From the NCBI GenBank assembly GCA_036555065.1, contig DATBLZ010000057.1:1-21628 (forward strand): 21,628 bases of DNA. The letters run 5' to 3'. The translations under genes and the position numbers were made by a program. How positions within the stretch are numbered: the stretch's first letter is position 1; each line of letters starts with the position of its first letter. Below are positions 14,997 to 21,628 of this stretch, one piece after another. This DNA comes from DATBLZ01 sp036555065. Its GTDB lineage: Bacteria > Pseudomonadota > Gammaproteobacteria > Steroidobacterales > Rariloculaceae. The notes beneath the pieces are model-generated. The model was given only the letters and a program-made list of their open reading frames with translations, made no database searches and had not been told where the DNA came from.

Positions 14997-16342
14997 GGAC
15001 GCGGGTTCCCGGCTGGTTGCGGCATTGTGCGGTCTCGGGCTTGTGCCTGCAAGCGCGCGCCTCCGCGCGCGAGCAGCGATTCGACGAGCGCATGATTGCG
15101 CGCGGTTGCGCCTTGACCCCGCAACACGACGTCCTTGGCTGCGCGACCCATGCGCGCGCGGGCGGGGGCATCGGTGAGCAGCGGTGCGAGCGCCGCGCGG
15201 AGCTCCTGCGCGTCGCGAACGAGCACACCGCCTTCGGCCTCGAGCAGCGCTTCGACGGTCTCTTTGAAGCTGAAGTTGTACGGACCGAAGAGCACGGCCA
15301 ACCCCCGAATCGCGGGCTCCATGAGATTGTGCCCGCCCTTGTTGGCGCCGCGGTAGAACAAGCTGCCGCCGACGAACGCAATGTCCGCTGCCGAGTAGAG
15401 CCGTGTGAGCTGGCCGATCGTATCGACGATGAGGACGCTGCCGGGCCCAAGCGCTGCCGCGCCGCGCTCGAGCGCGGACTTCTGCACGGGCTCGAAGCCG
15501 GCGGCGCGCACGTTTTGTGCCGTCTCTTCGGCGTCGGCCGGGTAGCGCGGGACGATCGCGAGCTTGCTCCGGACCCCGCCACGCCCGAGCGCGCCCCATG
15601 CTTCGAGGAGCACCGCGTCCTCGCCGCGGTGCAGGCTGCCCCCGATCACGACGATCTCGTCGCGCGCGTAGCCGAGCTCGGCACGGAGCTTCGCGCGGAC
15701 GTCGGCCTCGTCGCGCGGCGTCGCGAGATCGTATTTCATGTTTCCGGTCACGCGCACGGCTGCCTCGGGAACGCCGAGCGCGCGAAAACGACGCGCGTGC
15801 TCTTCACTCTGCACGGCGAGGAGATCGACGCCGCGGAGCGCCTGGGCCACGATTCCCGTCCGCGAATGGATCGCGAACGATTTCTCGGACATCTTGCCGT
15901 TGACGACGGCCGTTGGGATGCCGCGCCGGCGCGCCACGAGCAGAAGATTCGGCCAGAGCTCCGACTCCACGATGATCACGAGCCGCGGCCTGAGCCGTTT
16001 CAGAAATCTGCGCACGACGAACGATAAATCGATCGGAAAGACGATGACTCGATGCCGCGGATAGGCGGCGCGAGCCGCGGCAACACCGGTCGGCGTATAG
16101 CTCGAGATCACGAGGTCGAGATCGGCCTCACGCTCGAGCAGCGCGACGAGCGGCCGCAACAACGACACCTCGCCGACCGAGGAGCCATGGAGCCAGATGC
16201 ACTCGCGGTCCTGGGTCTTGAGGCCCACTCCGAACCGGCGGGGCGCAAGCCCCCAACCGCGCGTCGCCGTCAGCCGGTACAGAAGCCACGGCGACGCAAG
16301 CACCATCGCCAGAACATAGAAGACATCGAGCGCAAAGCTCAT
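14993..16342 (-). CDS. waaA: Kdo transferase, paralogue 2 (GT30)
   Basis: A 449-residue GT30 protein with a membrane-anchored N-terminus (about 5-22), HGSSVGEVS with the catalytic Glu58, VESELWPNL, VTGNMKYDL, DTIGQLTRLY, FVGGSLF and GGHNLMEP. It differs clearly from the other waaA in this window (for example GGHNLMEP against GGQNPLE), so the two are distinct paralogues, not a recent duplication. It is the first gene of the minus-strand Kdo cluster and is coupled to kdsA by a 4-bp overlap. The C-terminal 30 residues are low-complexity (Arg, Ala, Pro) and may be dispensable. Either paralogue could be the main lipid A Kdo transferase; the other may add a further Kdo or a related sugar. Confidence 0.94.
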   Translation of the reverse strand: MSFALDVFYVLAMVLASPWLLYRLTATRGWGLAPRRFGVGLKTQDRECIWLHGSSVGEVSLLRPLVALLEREADLDLVISSYTPTGVAAARAAYPRHRVIVFPIDLSFVVRRFLKRLRPRLVIIVESELWPNLLLVARRRGIPTAVVNGKMSEKSFAIHSRTGIVAQALRGVDLLAVQSEEHARRFRALGVPEAAVRVTGNMKYDLATPRDEADVRAKLRAELGYARDEIVVIGGSLHRGEDAVLLEAWGALGRGGVRSKLAIVPRYPADAEETAQNVRAAGFEPVQKSALERGAAALGPGSVLIVDTIGQLTRLYSAADIAFVGGSLFYRGANKGGHNLMEPAIRGLAVLFGPYNFSFKETVEALLEAEGGVLVRDAQELRAALAPLLTDAPARARMGRAAKDVVLRGQGATARNHALVESLLARGGARLQAQARDRTMPQPAGNPRP

Positions 16343-16349
16343 GCGCCCT

Positions 16350-16355
16350 ATTCTA
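16350..16355 (-). promoter_or_regulatory. Possible -10 element for the Kdo operon (TAGAAT), near-leaderless
   Basis: On the minus strand TAGAAT overlaps the end of REP-like copy 3 and lies seven bases before the waaA ATG at 16342, with no Shine-Dalgarno between. The -35 position falls in the repeat and is not recognisable. It matches the arrangement at trxB, where the same repeat is followed by TAGAAT. Confidence 0.35.
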
Positions 16356-16382
16356 AGGAATCGGAGCTAAAGCCGCTCCCAC
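16353..16382 (-). repeat. REP-like palindromic repeat, copy 3 (inverted)
   Basis: Reads GTGGGAGCGGCTTTAGC then TCCGATTCCTTAG on the minus strand; the second half of the core is altered (CTCCG for CGCG), so its small hairpin is imperfect. It ends 10 bp from the waaA start. Together with copy 4 it flanks hairpin element B in opposite orientation. Confidence 0.82.
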
Positions 16383-16502
16383 CTCGACAGGGGCCTCCGG
16401 CGAGTTCCGCGGCGTACGCTGACAAGTCGCGTATACCAACGCATGCCAATGATCTTCTTTGTGGGCGCCGCGGATGTCTGAGCCGGAGCGCCCTTGTCGA
16501 GG
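16382..16502. repeat. Hairpin repeat element B
   Basis: A single-module copy of the hairpin family. The outer stem pairs 16382-16394 with 16490-16502 (13 bp with one G-T pair). Motif Q (CGGCGAGTTCC, 16398-16408) faces motif P (GGATGTCTGAGCCGG, 16472-16486). The inner stem CCGCGGCG / CGCCGCGG (16407-16414 with 16466-16473) closes a 51-base loop. The P-side loop, CAATGATCTTCTTTGTGGGC from 16446, is also conserved in element C. With the flanking inverted REP-like copies the whole 16353-16531 block is one large nested palindrome between the EAL gene and waaA. Confidence 0.85.
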
Positions 16503-16531
16503 TGGGGGCGGCTTTAGCCGCGATTTCTTAG
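16502..16531 (+). repeat. REP-like palindromic repeat, copy 4
   Basis: GTGGGGGCGGCTTTAGCC then GCGATTTCTTAG, with one base change in the lead (GGGGG for GGGAG). Its TTA supplies, on the opposite strand, the TAA stop of the EAL gene, so the gene ends inside the repeat. Confidence 0.85.
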
Positions 16532-17904
16532 TCGTTGACGAGCCGCAGATTGCCGATCGACGGTTGCAGGAGCTTGTCGGTCGTGCCGCCGCCGTACTTG
16601 CGAACCCAATCGACGAGAAACTCCGCGCGCATCGGGCGCGCGATGTAGAAGCCCTGCGCGAGCTCGCAGCCGAGCTCGCTGAGCACGCGCAAGCTCTCGT
16701 CGTTGTCGACGCCTTCGGCGACGACGCGCATTCCGAAGGCATGCGCGAGGTCGATCGTGGCTTTGACGATATGTAGGTCTTTTGAATCGCTCGCGACGGA
16801 GCCGATGAACTGCTTGTCGATCTTGATCTCCGTCGCGGGGATTTCCTTGAGGTAGGTCAGCGACGAGTAGCCTTTGCCGAAGTCGTCGATTGCGAGCCCG
16901 ATCCCGAGCTTACGAATCTTGTCGAGCTTGCTCGAGCCTTCGCTGCGATCCTCGACGAGGCTTTCCTCGGAGAGCTCGAGCGTGAGCTGGATGTGGCGCG
17001 CCTCGAGAGCGGCCTTGAGCGTCGCGAGGTGATTGCGGAACTCGGGGTGATCGAGGACGCGCGCCGAGACGTTGACCGAGAGCGTGAAGCCTTTCGGCAA
17101 TCCGTTCCAAGTCGCGGCCCGGCTCGCGACCTGCTCGAACACGAACCACGTGATCGGCACGACGCTGCCGGAGCGTTCGGCAATCGGAATGAAATCGGTG
17201 GGCGAGACGAGCCTGCCCGACTCTTGCCGCCAGCGGACCAACGCTTCAGCGCCCGCGACCTGGCCGGTTTCGATGTTGATCTGCGGCTGCATGAACACTT
17301 CGAACTCGTTCGCTTGCACCGCCTTGTCGAGATCGCTCGCGAATTTCCAAAGTGCCGCCTGCTGCTGCGTGGAGTCGGGGCGGTAGATCTCGAACGTGAG
17401 CTCCGACTGCCGCGCATCGTTGAGCGCGAGCTCGGCGCGTCTGAAGAGTGTCTCGGCGTTGTCGGCATGCGTCGGATGGACGGCGATCCCGAGCGTGACG
17501 TCGACGAGGAACGTGTCGTCCCCGATGTGGAGCTGCGGGGGCTGCTTCTCGCCGAGCCGCTGGGCGACGTCGATGACGGCCGTCATCGAATCGAGCGCCA
17601 GCAGAATCGCAAAGCGCCGCTCCGAAAGGCGAATCACGGGCGTGTTCGGCGGCAGCACCATGCGCAGCGATTGGGAGTACTCGGTGCAGAACGTGTCCGA
17701 CTGTTGCTGGCCGAACGTCGCGCTGATGCGATTGAAGGCATCGAGCTGGCCGAGCAAGAGCGCCGTGAGGCGCCCGGTCTTGGCCTGGGAGAGAACCTGC
17801 TCGATGAAGCGCAGCCGTGGCGACTGCTGCTCTGGCTGCGGCTCGATTGCTTCCGTCTCGGTTGGATCCACAGTCGTCGCCGGCCTCGTGCTCACCCCGG
17901 TCAC
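16528..17904 (-). CDS. Cyclic-di-GMP phosphodiesterase (EAL) with degenerate GGDEF domain
   Basis: A 458-residue soluble protein: a Gln/Glu-rich N-terminus (1-32), a GGDEF-fold domain (about 35-175) in which the signature is replaced by LSERRF (93-98), so no cyclase activity is expected, and an EAL domain (about 185-440). The EAL domain keeps Glu-Ala-Leu (220-222), Asn278, Glu310, Asp340-Asp341 (DDFGKGYSS), Lys361, Glu397 and Gln417, so hydrolysis of cyclic-di-GMP is likely. No membrane segment or recognised sensor domain is seen. The start is a GTG at 17904 without a clear Shine-Dalgarno, so the N-terminus is less certain. It is divergent from the small gene at 18101. Confidence 0.92.
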   Translation of the reverse strand: MTGVSTRPATTVDPTETEAIEPQPEQQSPRLRFIEQVLSQAKTGRLTALLLGQLDAFNRISATFGQQQSDTFCTEYSQSLRMVLPPNTPVIRLSERRFAILLALDSMTAVIDVAQRLGEKQPPQLHIGDDTFLVDVTLGIAVHPTHADNAETLFRRAELALNDARQSELTFEIYRPDSTQQQAALWKFASDLDKAVQANEFEVFMQPQINIETGQVAGAEALVRWRQESGRLVSPTDFIPIAERSGSVVPITWFVFEQVASRAATWNGLPKGFTLSVNVSARVLDHPEFRNHLATLKAALEARHIQLTLELSEESLVEDRSEGSSKLDKIRKLGIGLAIDDFGKGYSSLTYLKEIPATEIKIDKQFIGSVASDSKDLHIVKATIDLAHAFGMRVVAEGVDNDESLRVLSELGCELAQGFYIARPMRAEFLVDWVRKYGGGTTDKLLQPSIGNLRLVND

Positions 17905-18069
17905 AAGAGCACGTATTTGAGCAGAGCGGCCGCATGCAGCGCTGTGAGCGCTATCACGAGCTTTGCGACGGGATTCCGGTACCGTCTTTCAGCCGTTTTG
18001 GACGTCCCGCGTCACCCCGCGTTGACATAACCGGGCAGGCACTGACCCACGAAGCTCAAACGCGTCCCG

Positions 18070-18085
18070 TGGCACAGAGCTTGCA
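18070..18085 (+). promoter_or_regulatory. Sigma-54-like -24/-12 site
   Basis: TGGCAC, five bases, then TTGCA (18070-18085) matches the sigma-54 consensus, with GG and GC exactly ten bases apart. Transcription would begin near 18096, only about five bases before the ATG at 18101. No enhancer-binding site was recognised upstream. It could be a chance match. Confidence 0.45.
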
Positions 18086-18100
18086 CCGCCAAAGGTCGCC

Positions 18101-18400
18101 ATGGTCCGAGTCAAGCCCAGCGTCCGGCCTACGGAAACTTACACCGAATCGAACTTCCTTAGGCTGCATACTTTTCCGGCCGAGCGCGGCGGGAACGGCC
18201 GCCGCGTGACCCTCGAGCACCTCTGCTACAGCGCAAAGGCCGCGACGGGTGGGACTGCCGGAGCGCGCAGCGCGCTCGGCTGGAAGTGCGAGACGATCGT
18301 CGACGGCGAGGTCATGAGCCGCGAGGACGCCCTGTTCATCGCGAAGAGCTACGCCGCCGAGAACAATATCCCCGTCATCTACGAGTGCCACAGCGAGTAG
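18101..18400 (+). CDS. Small protein of unknown function
   Basis: A 99-residue ORF with no family I recognise. GC-rich third positions typical of the neighbours appear from about residue 27 onward, supporting real coding; the first 25 codons look less typical. The C-terminal half predicts a short strand, a helix (REDALFIAKSYAAENN) and a strand (IPVIYE), with three cysteines (Cys42, Cys63, Cys96). No signal peptide or membrane segment is seen. AAAGG precedes the ATG, and a sigma-54-like site lies immediately upstream. It is divergent from the EAL gene and converges on the MaoC-like gene, with hairpin element C between. Confidence 0.6.
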   Translation: MVRVKPSVRPTETYTESNFLRLHTFPAERGGNGRRVTLEHLCYSAKAATGGTAGARSALGWKCETIVDGEVMSREDALFIAKSYAAENNIPVIYECHSE

Positions 18401-18435
18401 CGTCGCCCGGCTTCGTGTCCCATCGATCGCTCGAA

Positions 18436-18569
18436 GGCGCGCATAGACGGGGCGCGGCCGGCTCAGACATCCGCGGCGCCCACAAGAAAGCTCATTGACA
18501 GACGTCACTGTTCGCGGCTCGTCTCAGCGGTCGCCGCGGAACTCGCCGTCGGCCCCGTCTATGCGCGCC
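18436..18569. repeat. Hairpin repeat element C between convergent genes
   Basis: A single-module copy. The outer stem pairs 18436-18453 with 18552-18569, 18 bp without mismatch (GGCGCGCATAGACGGGGC). Motif P (CCGGCTCAGACATCC, 18458-18472) faces motif Q (GGAACTCGCCGTCGGC, 18538-18553). The inner stem CCGCGGCG / CGCCGCGG (18471-18478 with 18532-18539) closes a 53-base loop. It lies 35 bp beyond the small gene's stop and 20 bp from the MaoC gene's stop, so it would form the 3' end of both transcripts. No T-run is attached. Confidence 0.85.
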
Positions 18570-18589
18570 TCCGAGCTGACCGTCCGACA

Positions 18590-19054
18590 CTACCGGGCGA
18601 CTACGTGTAGGCTCAGCCACTCGGCGATGAGCGCGGGCTTGTTGCTCCCCTCGACCTCGATCTCGACGCTCATATTGATGAGCACTTGCCCGCGCTTGCG
18701 CTCGTTGACGGCGGCAAGGCGGCCGTGCGCGCGGATCCGCGAATCGACCTTCACCGGCGTCACGAACCGCACCTTGTCGAAGCCGTAGTTGAGCACGAGC
18801 TCCGCGCCCTGCACTTTCGGCACGAACTCCCAGCACAGCCGCACGATCATCGACAGCGTCAGCAACCCGTGCGCGATCGTCCCGCCGAACGGCGTTGCGG
18901 CCGCGCGCTTCGGGTCGACATGAATGAACTGGCGATCCTCGGTGACCTCGGCGAACGCATCGATTCGCGCTTGGTCGATGCGGAGCCACTCCGATACGCC
19001 GAGCGGCTTGCCGACGAGGTCGCCGAGCTCCGTGCGCGTCAAAGCCTTCTGCAT
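18590..19054 (-). CDS. MaoC-like (R)-specific enoyl-CoA hydratase family protein
   Basis: A 154-residue single hot-dog-fold protein. The hydratase motif is visible as FAEVTEDRQFIHVD, with the catalytic Asp40 and His45, followed by PFGGTIAHGLL, which forms the substrate tunnel in this family. The usual Gly of the Gly-Asp motif is Glu here, as in many MaoC-like nodulation-protein-N-type relatives. Likely substrate is an enoyl-CoA thioester. It is divergent from rimO, with only 44 bp between start codons, so the two promoters must overlap. Confidence 0.92.
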   Translation of the reverse strand: MQKALTRTELGDLVGKPLGVSEWLRIDQARIDAFAEVTEDRQFIHVDPKRAAATPFGGTIAHGLLTLSMIVRLCWEFVPKVQGAELVLNYGFDKVRFVTPVKVDSRIRAHGRLAAVNERKRGQVLINMSVEIEVEGSNKPALIAEWLSLHVVAR

Positions 19055-19061
19055 ACCCGAA

Positions 19062-19091
19062 TTGTGGAGCCCGTGGCGCGCACGGTAAAGT
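19062..19091 (+). promoter_or_regulatory. Possible rimO promoter in the 44-bp divergent gap
   Basis: TTGTGG (19062-19067), an 18-base spacer and TAAAGT (19086-19091) lie just ahead of the rimO ATG at 19099, giving a near-leaderless transcript. The reverse of the TTGTGG region reads CACAAT six bases before the MaoC ATG, so the same bases could serve as that gene's -10. Matches are moderate. Confidence 0.35.
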
Positions 19092-19098
19092 GCGCGCC

Positions 19099-20406
19099 AT
19101 GCCGGCCAAGATCGGATTCGTTAGCCTCGGGTGTCCCAAGGCCCTCGTGGACTCGGAGCGCATCCTGAGCCGTTTGCGCGCCGAAGGCTACGAGACGGCA
19201 GCCGACTACGCGGGCGCCGACGTTGTCGTCGTCAACACCTGCGGGTTCCTGGAAAGCGCGCGCGCGGAGTCGCTCGAGGCGATCGGCGAAGCGCTCGCCG
19301 CGAACGGGCGCGTCATCGTGACCGGCTGCCTCGGCGCCGAGCCGCATGTGATCCGCGCAGCGCACCCGAGCGTGCTCGCCGTGACGGGGCCGCATCAGTA
19401 CGAGGCCGTCATGGCGGCCGTGCACGAGGCCGTGCCGCCGCCGCACGATCCGTTTCTCGACCTGATTCCGCCGCAGGGCATTCGTCTTACCCCGCGCCAC
19501 TATGCGTACTTGAAGATCGCCGAGGGCTGCAACCATCGCTGCAGCTTCTGCATCATCCCGAAGCTCCGCGGCAAGCTCGCGAGCCGGCCCGTCGATGCCG
19601 TGCTCGGCGAGGCGGCGGCGCTGGCTCAGGCCGGCGTGCGCGAGCTCTTGATCATCTCGCAGGATACGAGCGCGTACGGAGCCGACCTGCGCTATGCGAG
19701 CTCGCGCTGGCGCGGCCGCGAAGTCAAAGCGCGGCTCACCGAGCTCTGCACTGCGCTCGCGGAGCTCGAGGTTTGGGTGCGGCTCCACTACGTCTACCCG
19801 TATCCGCACGTCGATGAGCTCCTACCGCTCATGGCCGAAGGCAAGCTCCTGCCGTACCTCGACGTGCCGTTCCAGCACGCGAGCCCGGCGGTGCTGAAGG
19901 CGATGCGGCGCCCGGCCGCGGACGTCGCGACGCTCGAGCGGCTGCGTGCATGGCGCAAGCGCGTCCCCGATCTCACGGTCCGCTCCTCGTTCATCGTCGG
20001 CTTTCCCGGCGAGACCGAGGCCGATTTCGAGTATCTGCTCGAGTGGCTCGACGAGGCCGAGATCGACCGCGCCGGGTGCTTCCGCTACGAGCCCGTCACG
20101 GGCGCTGCGTCGAATGCGCTGCCCGGTTCCGTCGCGCCGGAGCTCATCGAGGAACGCTGGCACCGCTTCATGGAAGCGCAGCAAGCGATCAGCGCGCGCC
20201 ACCTCGCGCGCAAGGTCGGGCGCACCCTCGACGTCATCGTCGATACCGTGGGCCCCGACCGCGTCGTCGCGCGCTCGATGGGCGATGCGCCCGAGATCGA
20301 CGGCAACGTCTTCTTGCCGCCGCACCCGCGCCTCGCGCCGGGCGCCATCGTCACGGCCCGTGTGGAGCGCGCCGACGATTACGATCTCTGGGCCGTCGCG
20401 GCATGA
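19099..20406 (+). CDS. rimO: Ribosomal protein S12 (Asp) beta-methylthiotransferase
   Basis: A 435-residue radical-SAM enzyme that methylthiolates the conserved Asp of ribosomal protein S12. The N-terminal UPF0004 domain opens with KIGFVSLGCPKALVDSERIL and has cluster cysteines Cys12, Cys48 and Cys77. The radical-SAM motif is GCNHRCSFC with Cys144, Cys148 and Cys151. A TRAM domain closes the protein (about 370-435). The SLGCPK..VDSE signature separates RimO from MiaB. A GTG three codons upstream (19090) is an alternative start. The stop overlaps the next ATG in an ATGA. Confidence 0.96.
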   Translation: MPAKIGFVSLGCPKALVDSERILSRLRAEGYETAADYAGADVVVVNTCGFLESARAESLEAIGEALAANGRVIVTGCLGAEPHVIRAAHPSVLAVTGPHQYEAVMAAVHEAVPPPHDPFLDLIPPQGIRLTPRHYAYLKIAEGCNHRCSFCIIPKLRGKLASRPVDAVLGEAAALAQAGVRELLIISQDTSAYGADLRYASSRWRGREVKARLTELCTALAELEVWVRLHYVYPYPHVDELLPLMAEGKLLPYLDVPFQHASPAVLKAMRRPAADVATLERLRAWRKRVPDLTVRSSFIVGFPGETEADFEYLLEWLDEAEIDRAGCFRYEPVTGAASNALPGSVAPELIEERWHRFMEAQQAISARHLARKVGRTLDVIVDTVGPDRVVARSMGDAPEIDGNVFLPPHPRLAPGAIVTARVERADDYDLWAVAA

Positions 20407-21628
20407 ACCCTCTCGTTCGGCCGTTCGCGGCGCTGCGCCCGCGTCCCGACACCGCGGCCGCGGTGATCGCGCCGCCGTACGACGTCGTCGATGCCGCCGA
20501 AGCGCGGGCGCTCGTCGCCGGCCGGCCGCACAGTTTCCTGCACGTCTCGCGTCCCGAGATCGACTTCGAGCCGGGCGCGAGCCCTTTCGAGGAGCGCGTC
20601 TATGCGCGCGGCGCCGACAATCTCGCGGCGCTCGTGCGAAACCGCGTCCTCGAGCGCGAGGCGCAGGCGTGCTTCTATGCGTATCGCATGACGAGCGGTG
20701 CGCACGTGCAAACGGGCATCGCGGGCGTCGCGTCGGTGCGCGCCTACGAGGAGAACCGCGTCCGCAAGCATGAGCTCACGCGCCCGGACAAAGAGACCGA
20801 CCGCGTGCGCAACATGGAGGCCCTGAACGCGCAGACGGGACCTGTGCTCTGCGCGTTTCGAAGCACCGCCGCCATCGACGAGGTGCTGCGCGAAGCGACG
20901 CGCGCGGCGCCGCTGCTCGAGGCCGAGGGACCGCATGCCGTCGTCCACGCGGTGTGGCGCATCGCCGAACAGGAAAGCATCGTTGCGCTCTCGCGCGAGC
21001 TGTGCTCGCTCACGGCGCTCTACATCGCCGACGGCCATCACCGCTCGGCGGCCGCCGCGCGCGTCGCCGCGGCGCGGCGCGCGAAGTCGCAGGCGGCCGA
21101 CGAGGCCGCGAGCTACGAGTACTTCCTGTGCGTTGCGTTCCCGAGCGCGGCGCTCGAGATTCTCGACTACAACCGCGTCGTCGCCGATCTCAACGGCATG
21201 AGCGCCGCGCAGTTGCTCGAACGCCTCGCGCGCACGTTCCAGGTCACGCGCGCCCAAGGCGTAGTCCGGCCCGAGGTACCGCGGACTTTCGGGCTCTACG
21301 TCGGCGGCAACTGGTATCGCCTGCGCGCGCGCACCAAAGCGCCGAAAGGCGACCCCGTGGCCCGGCTCGACGTGAGCCTGCTCCATGGCGAGATCATCGA
21401 GCCCATGCTCGGGATTCGCGATCCGCGCACGGATCGCAGGATCGATTTCGTCGGCGGCATCCGCGGCCTCGAGGCGCTCGCCGCGCGCGTCGACTCAGGG
21501 AAAGCCGCGGCCGCTTTCGCGCTCTATCCGCCGAGCATGGACGAGCTCATCGCGGTCGCGGACGCGGGCCTCTTGATGCCGCCGAAATCCACGTGGTTCG
21601 AGCCGAAGCTCGCCGACGGCCTCCTCAC
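20403..21628 (+). CDS. DUF1015 family protein, 3' end beyond the window
   Basis: An ORF open from the ATG at 20403 to the window edge, 408 complete codons. The start PLVRPFAALRP.PDTAAAVIAPPYDVVD, the RVRKHELTRPDKETDR stretch and LYIADGHHRSAAAA are hallmark segments of DUF1015. The family is related to ParB/SerK-fold proteins; kinase-like activity has been shown for some relatives, but I would not assign a reaction here. It is translationally coupled to rimO by a 4-bp overlap. Confidence 0.93.
   Translation, partial: MNPLVRPFAALRPRPDTAAAVIAPPYDVVDAAEARALVAGRPHSFLHVSRPEIDFEPGASPFEERVYARGADNLAALVRNRVLEREAQACFYAYRMTSGAHVQTGIAGVASVRAYEENRVRKHELTRPDKETDRVRNMEALNAQTGPVLCAFRSTAAIDEVLREATRAAPLLEAEGPHAVVHAVWRIAEQESIVALSRELCSLTALYIADGHHRSAAAARVAAARRAKSQAADEAASYEYFLCVAFPSAALEILDYNRVVADLNGMSAAQLLERLARTFQVTRAQGVVRPEVPRTFGLYVGGNWYRLRARTKAPKGDPVARLDVSLLHGEIIEPMLGIRDPRTDRRIDFVGGIRGLEALAARVDSGKAAAAFALYPPSMDELIAVADAGLLMPPKSTWFEPKLADGLL

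Noticed and set aside
13495..15582. Long minus-strand ORF (695 codons) overlapping kdsA and the transaldolase-CBS gene
   Set aside because: It is a frame-shifted shadow: its composition is Arg/Ala/Ser-rich without domain motifs, while the overlapped frames encode complete known families.
14997..15599. N-terminal extension of the kdsA reading frame
   Set aside because: The extension overlaps the waaA coding region in another frame and has no domain; KdsA proteins begin near the ATG at 14996, which overlaps the waaA stop.
18022..18027. TTGACA as a -35 box for the small gene at 18101
   Set aside because: No acceptable -10 hexamer follows at 16-18 bases.

Overview
The window looks like chromosomal DNA from a GC-rich, Gram-negative gammaproteobacterium. 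Evidence: Kdo/LPS genes (kdsA and two waaA), a patatin-type outer-membrane protein, a Tat-exported MepK/YcbK-like endopeptidase, rimO, and REP-like repeats with a GCGGCTTTAGCCGC core of the kind seen in Pseudomonas and Xanthomonas relatives. I cannot name the genus.

Layout. (1) 1-138: C-terminal end of an integron-type tyrosine recombinase; the rest of intI, and by the usual layout attI and any cassettes, lie to the left. (2) 145-5314, minus strand: a YciI-like protein behind a class III aminotransferase, a secreted cysteine-rich protein of unknown function, and a patatin/beta-barrel protein. (3) 5405-7036, plus: thioredoxin reductase and a MepK-like endopeptidase. (4) 7080-11555, plus: a MacA/MacB-like exporter made of an adaptor, one ATPase and two different FtsX-type permeases, interrupted by a 170-bp palindromic repeat and by a REP-like repeat. 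(5) 11499-16342, minus: a Kdo cluster read waaA, kdsA, transaldolase-CBS, then a second waaA. (6) 16528-18400: an EAL phosphodiesterase with a degenerate GGDEF domain, divergent from a small orphan gene that has a sigma-54-like site at its start. (7) 18590-21628: a MaoC-like hydratase, rimO, and a DUF1015 protein cut by the window edge.

The most interesting protein is the transaldolase-CBS fusion at 13113-14150. It joins a fructose-6-phosphate aldolase-type barrel (Lys85 Schiff-base position kept) to a C-terminal CBS pair very like that of KdsD, the arabinose-5-phosphate isomerase. It sits 9 bp behind kdsA, whose substrate is arabinose-5-phosphate. This suggests, but does not prove, an alternative or regulated supply of Kdo or heptose precursors.

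The most interesting non-coding signal is a repeat family (12845-13099, 16382-16502, 18436-18569). Each copy is a long hairpin with two conserved, non-complementary arm motifs facing each other, flanked by stems whose sequence differs between loci yet pairs within each locus. All three copies lie at gene 3' ends. REP-like repeats flank one copy and also sit just ahead of several start codons.
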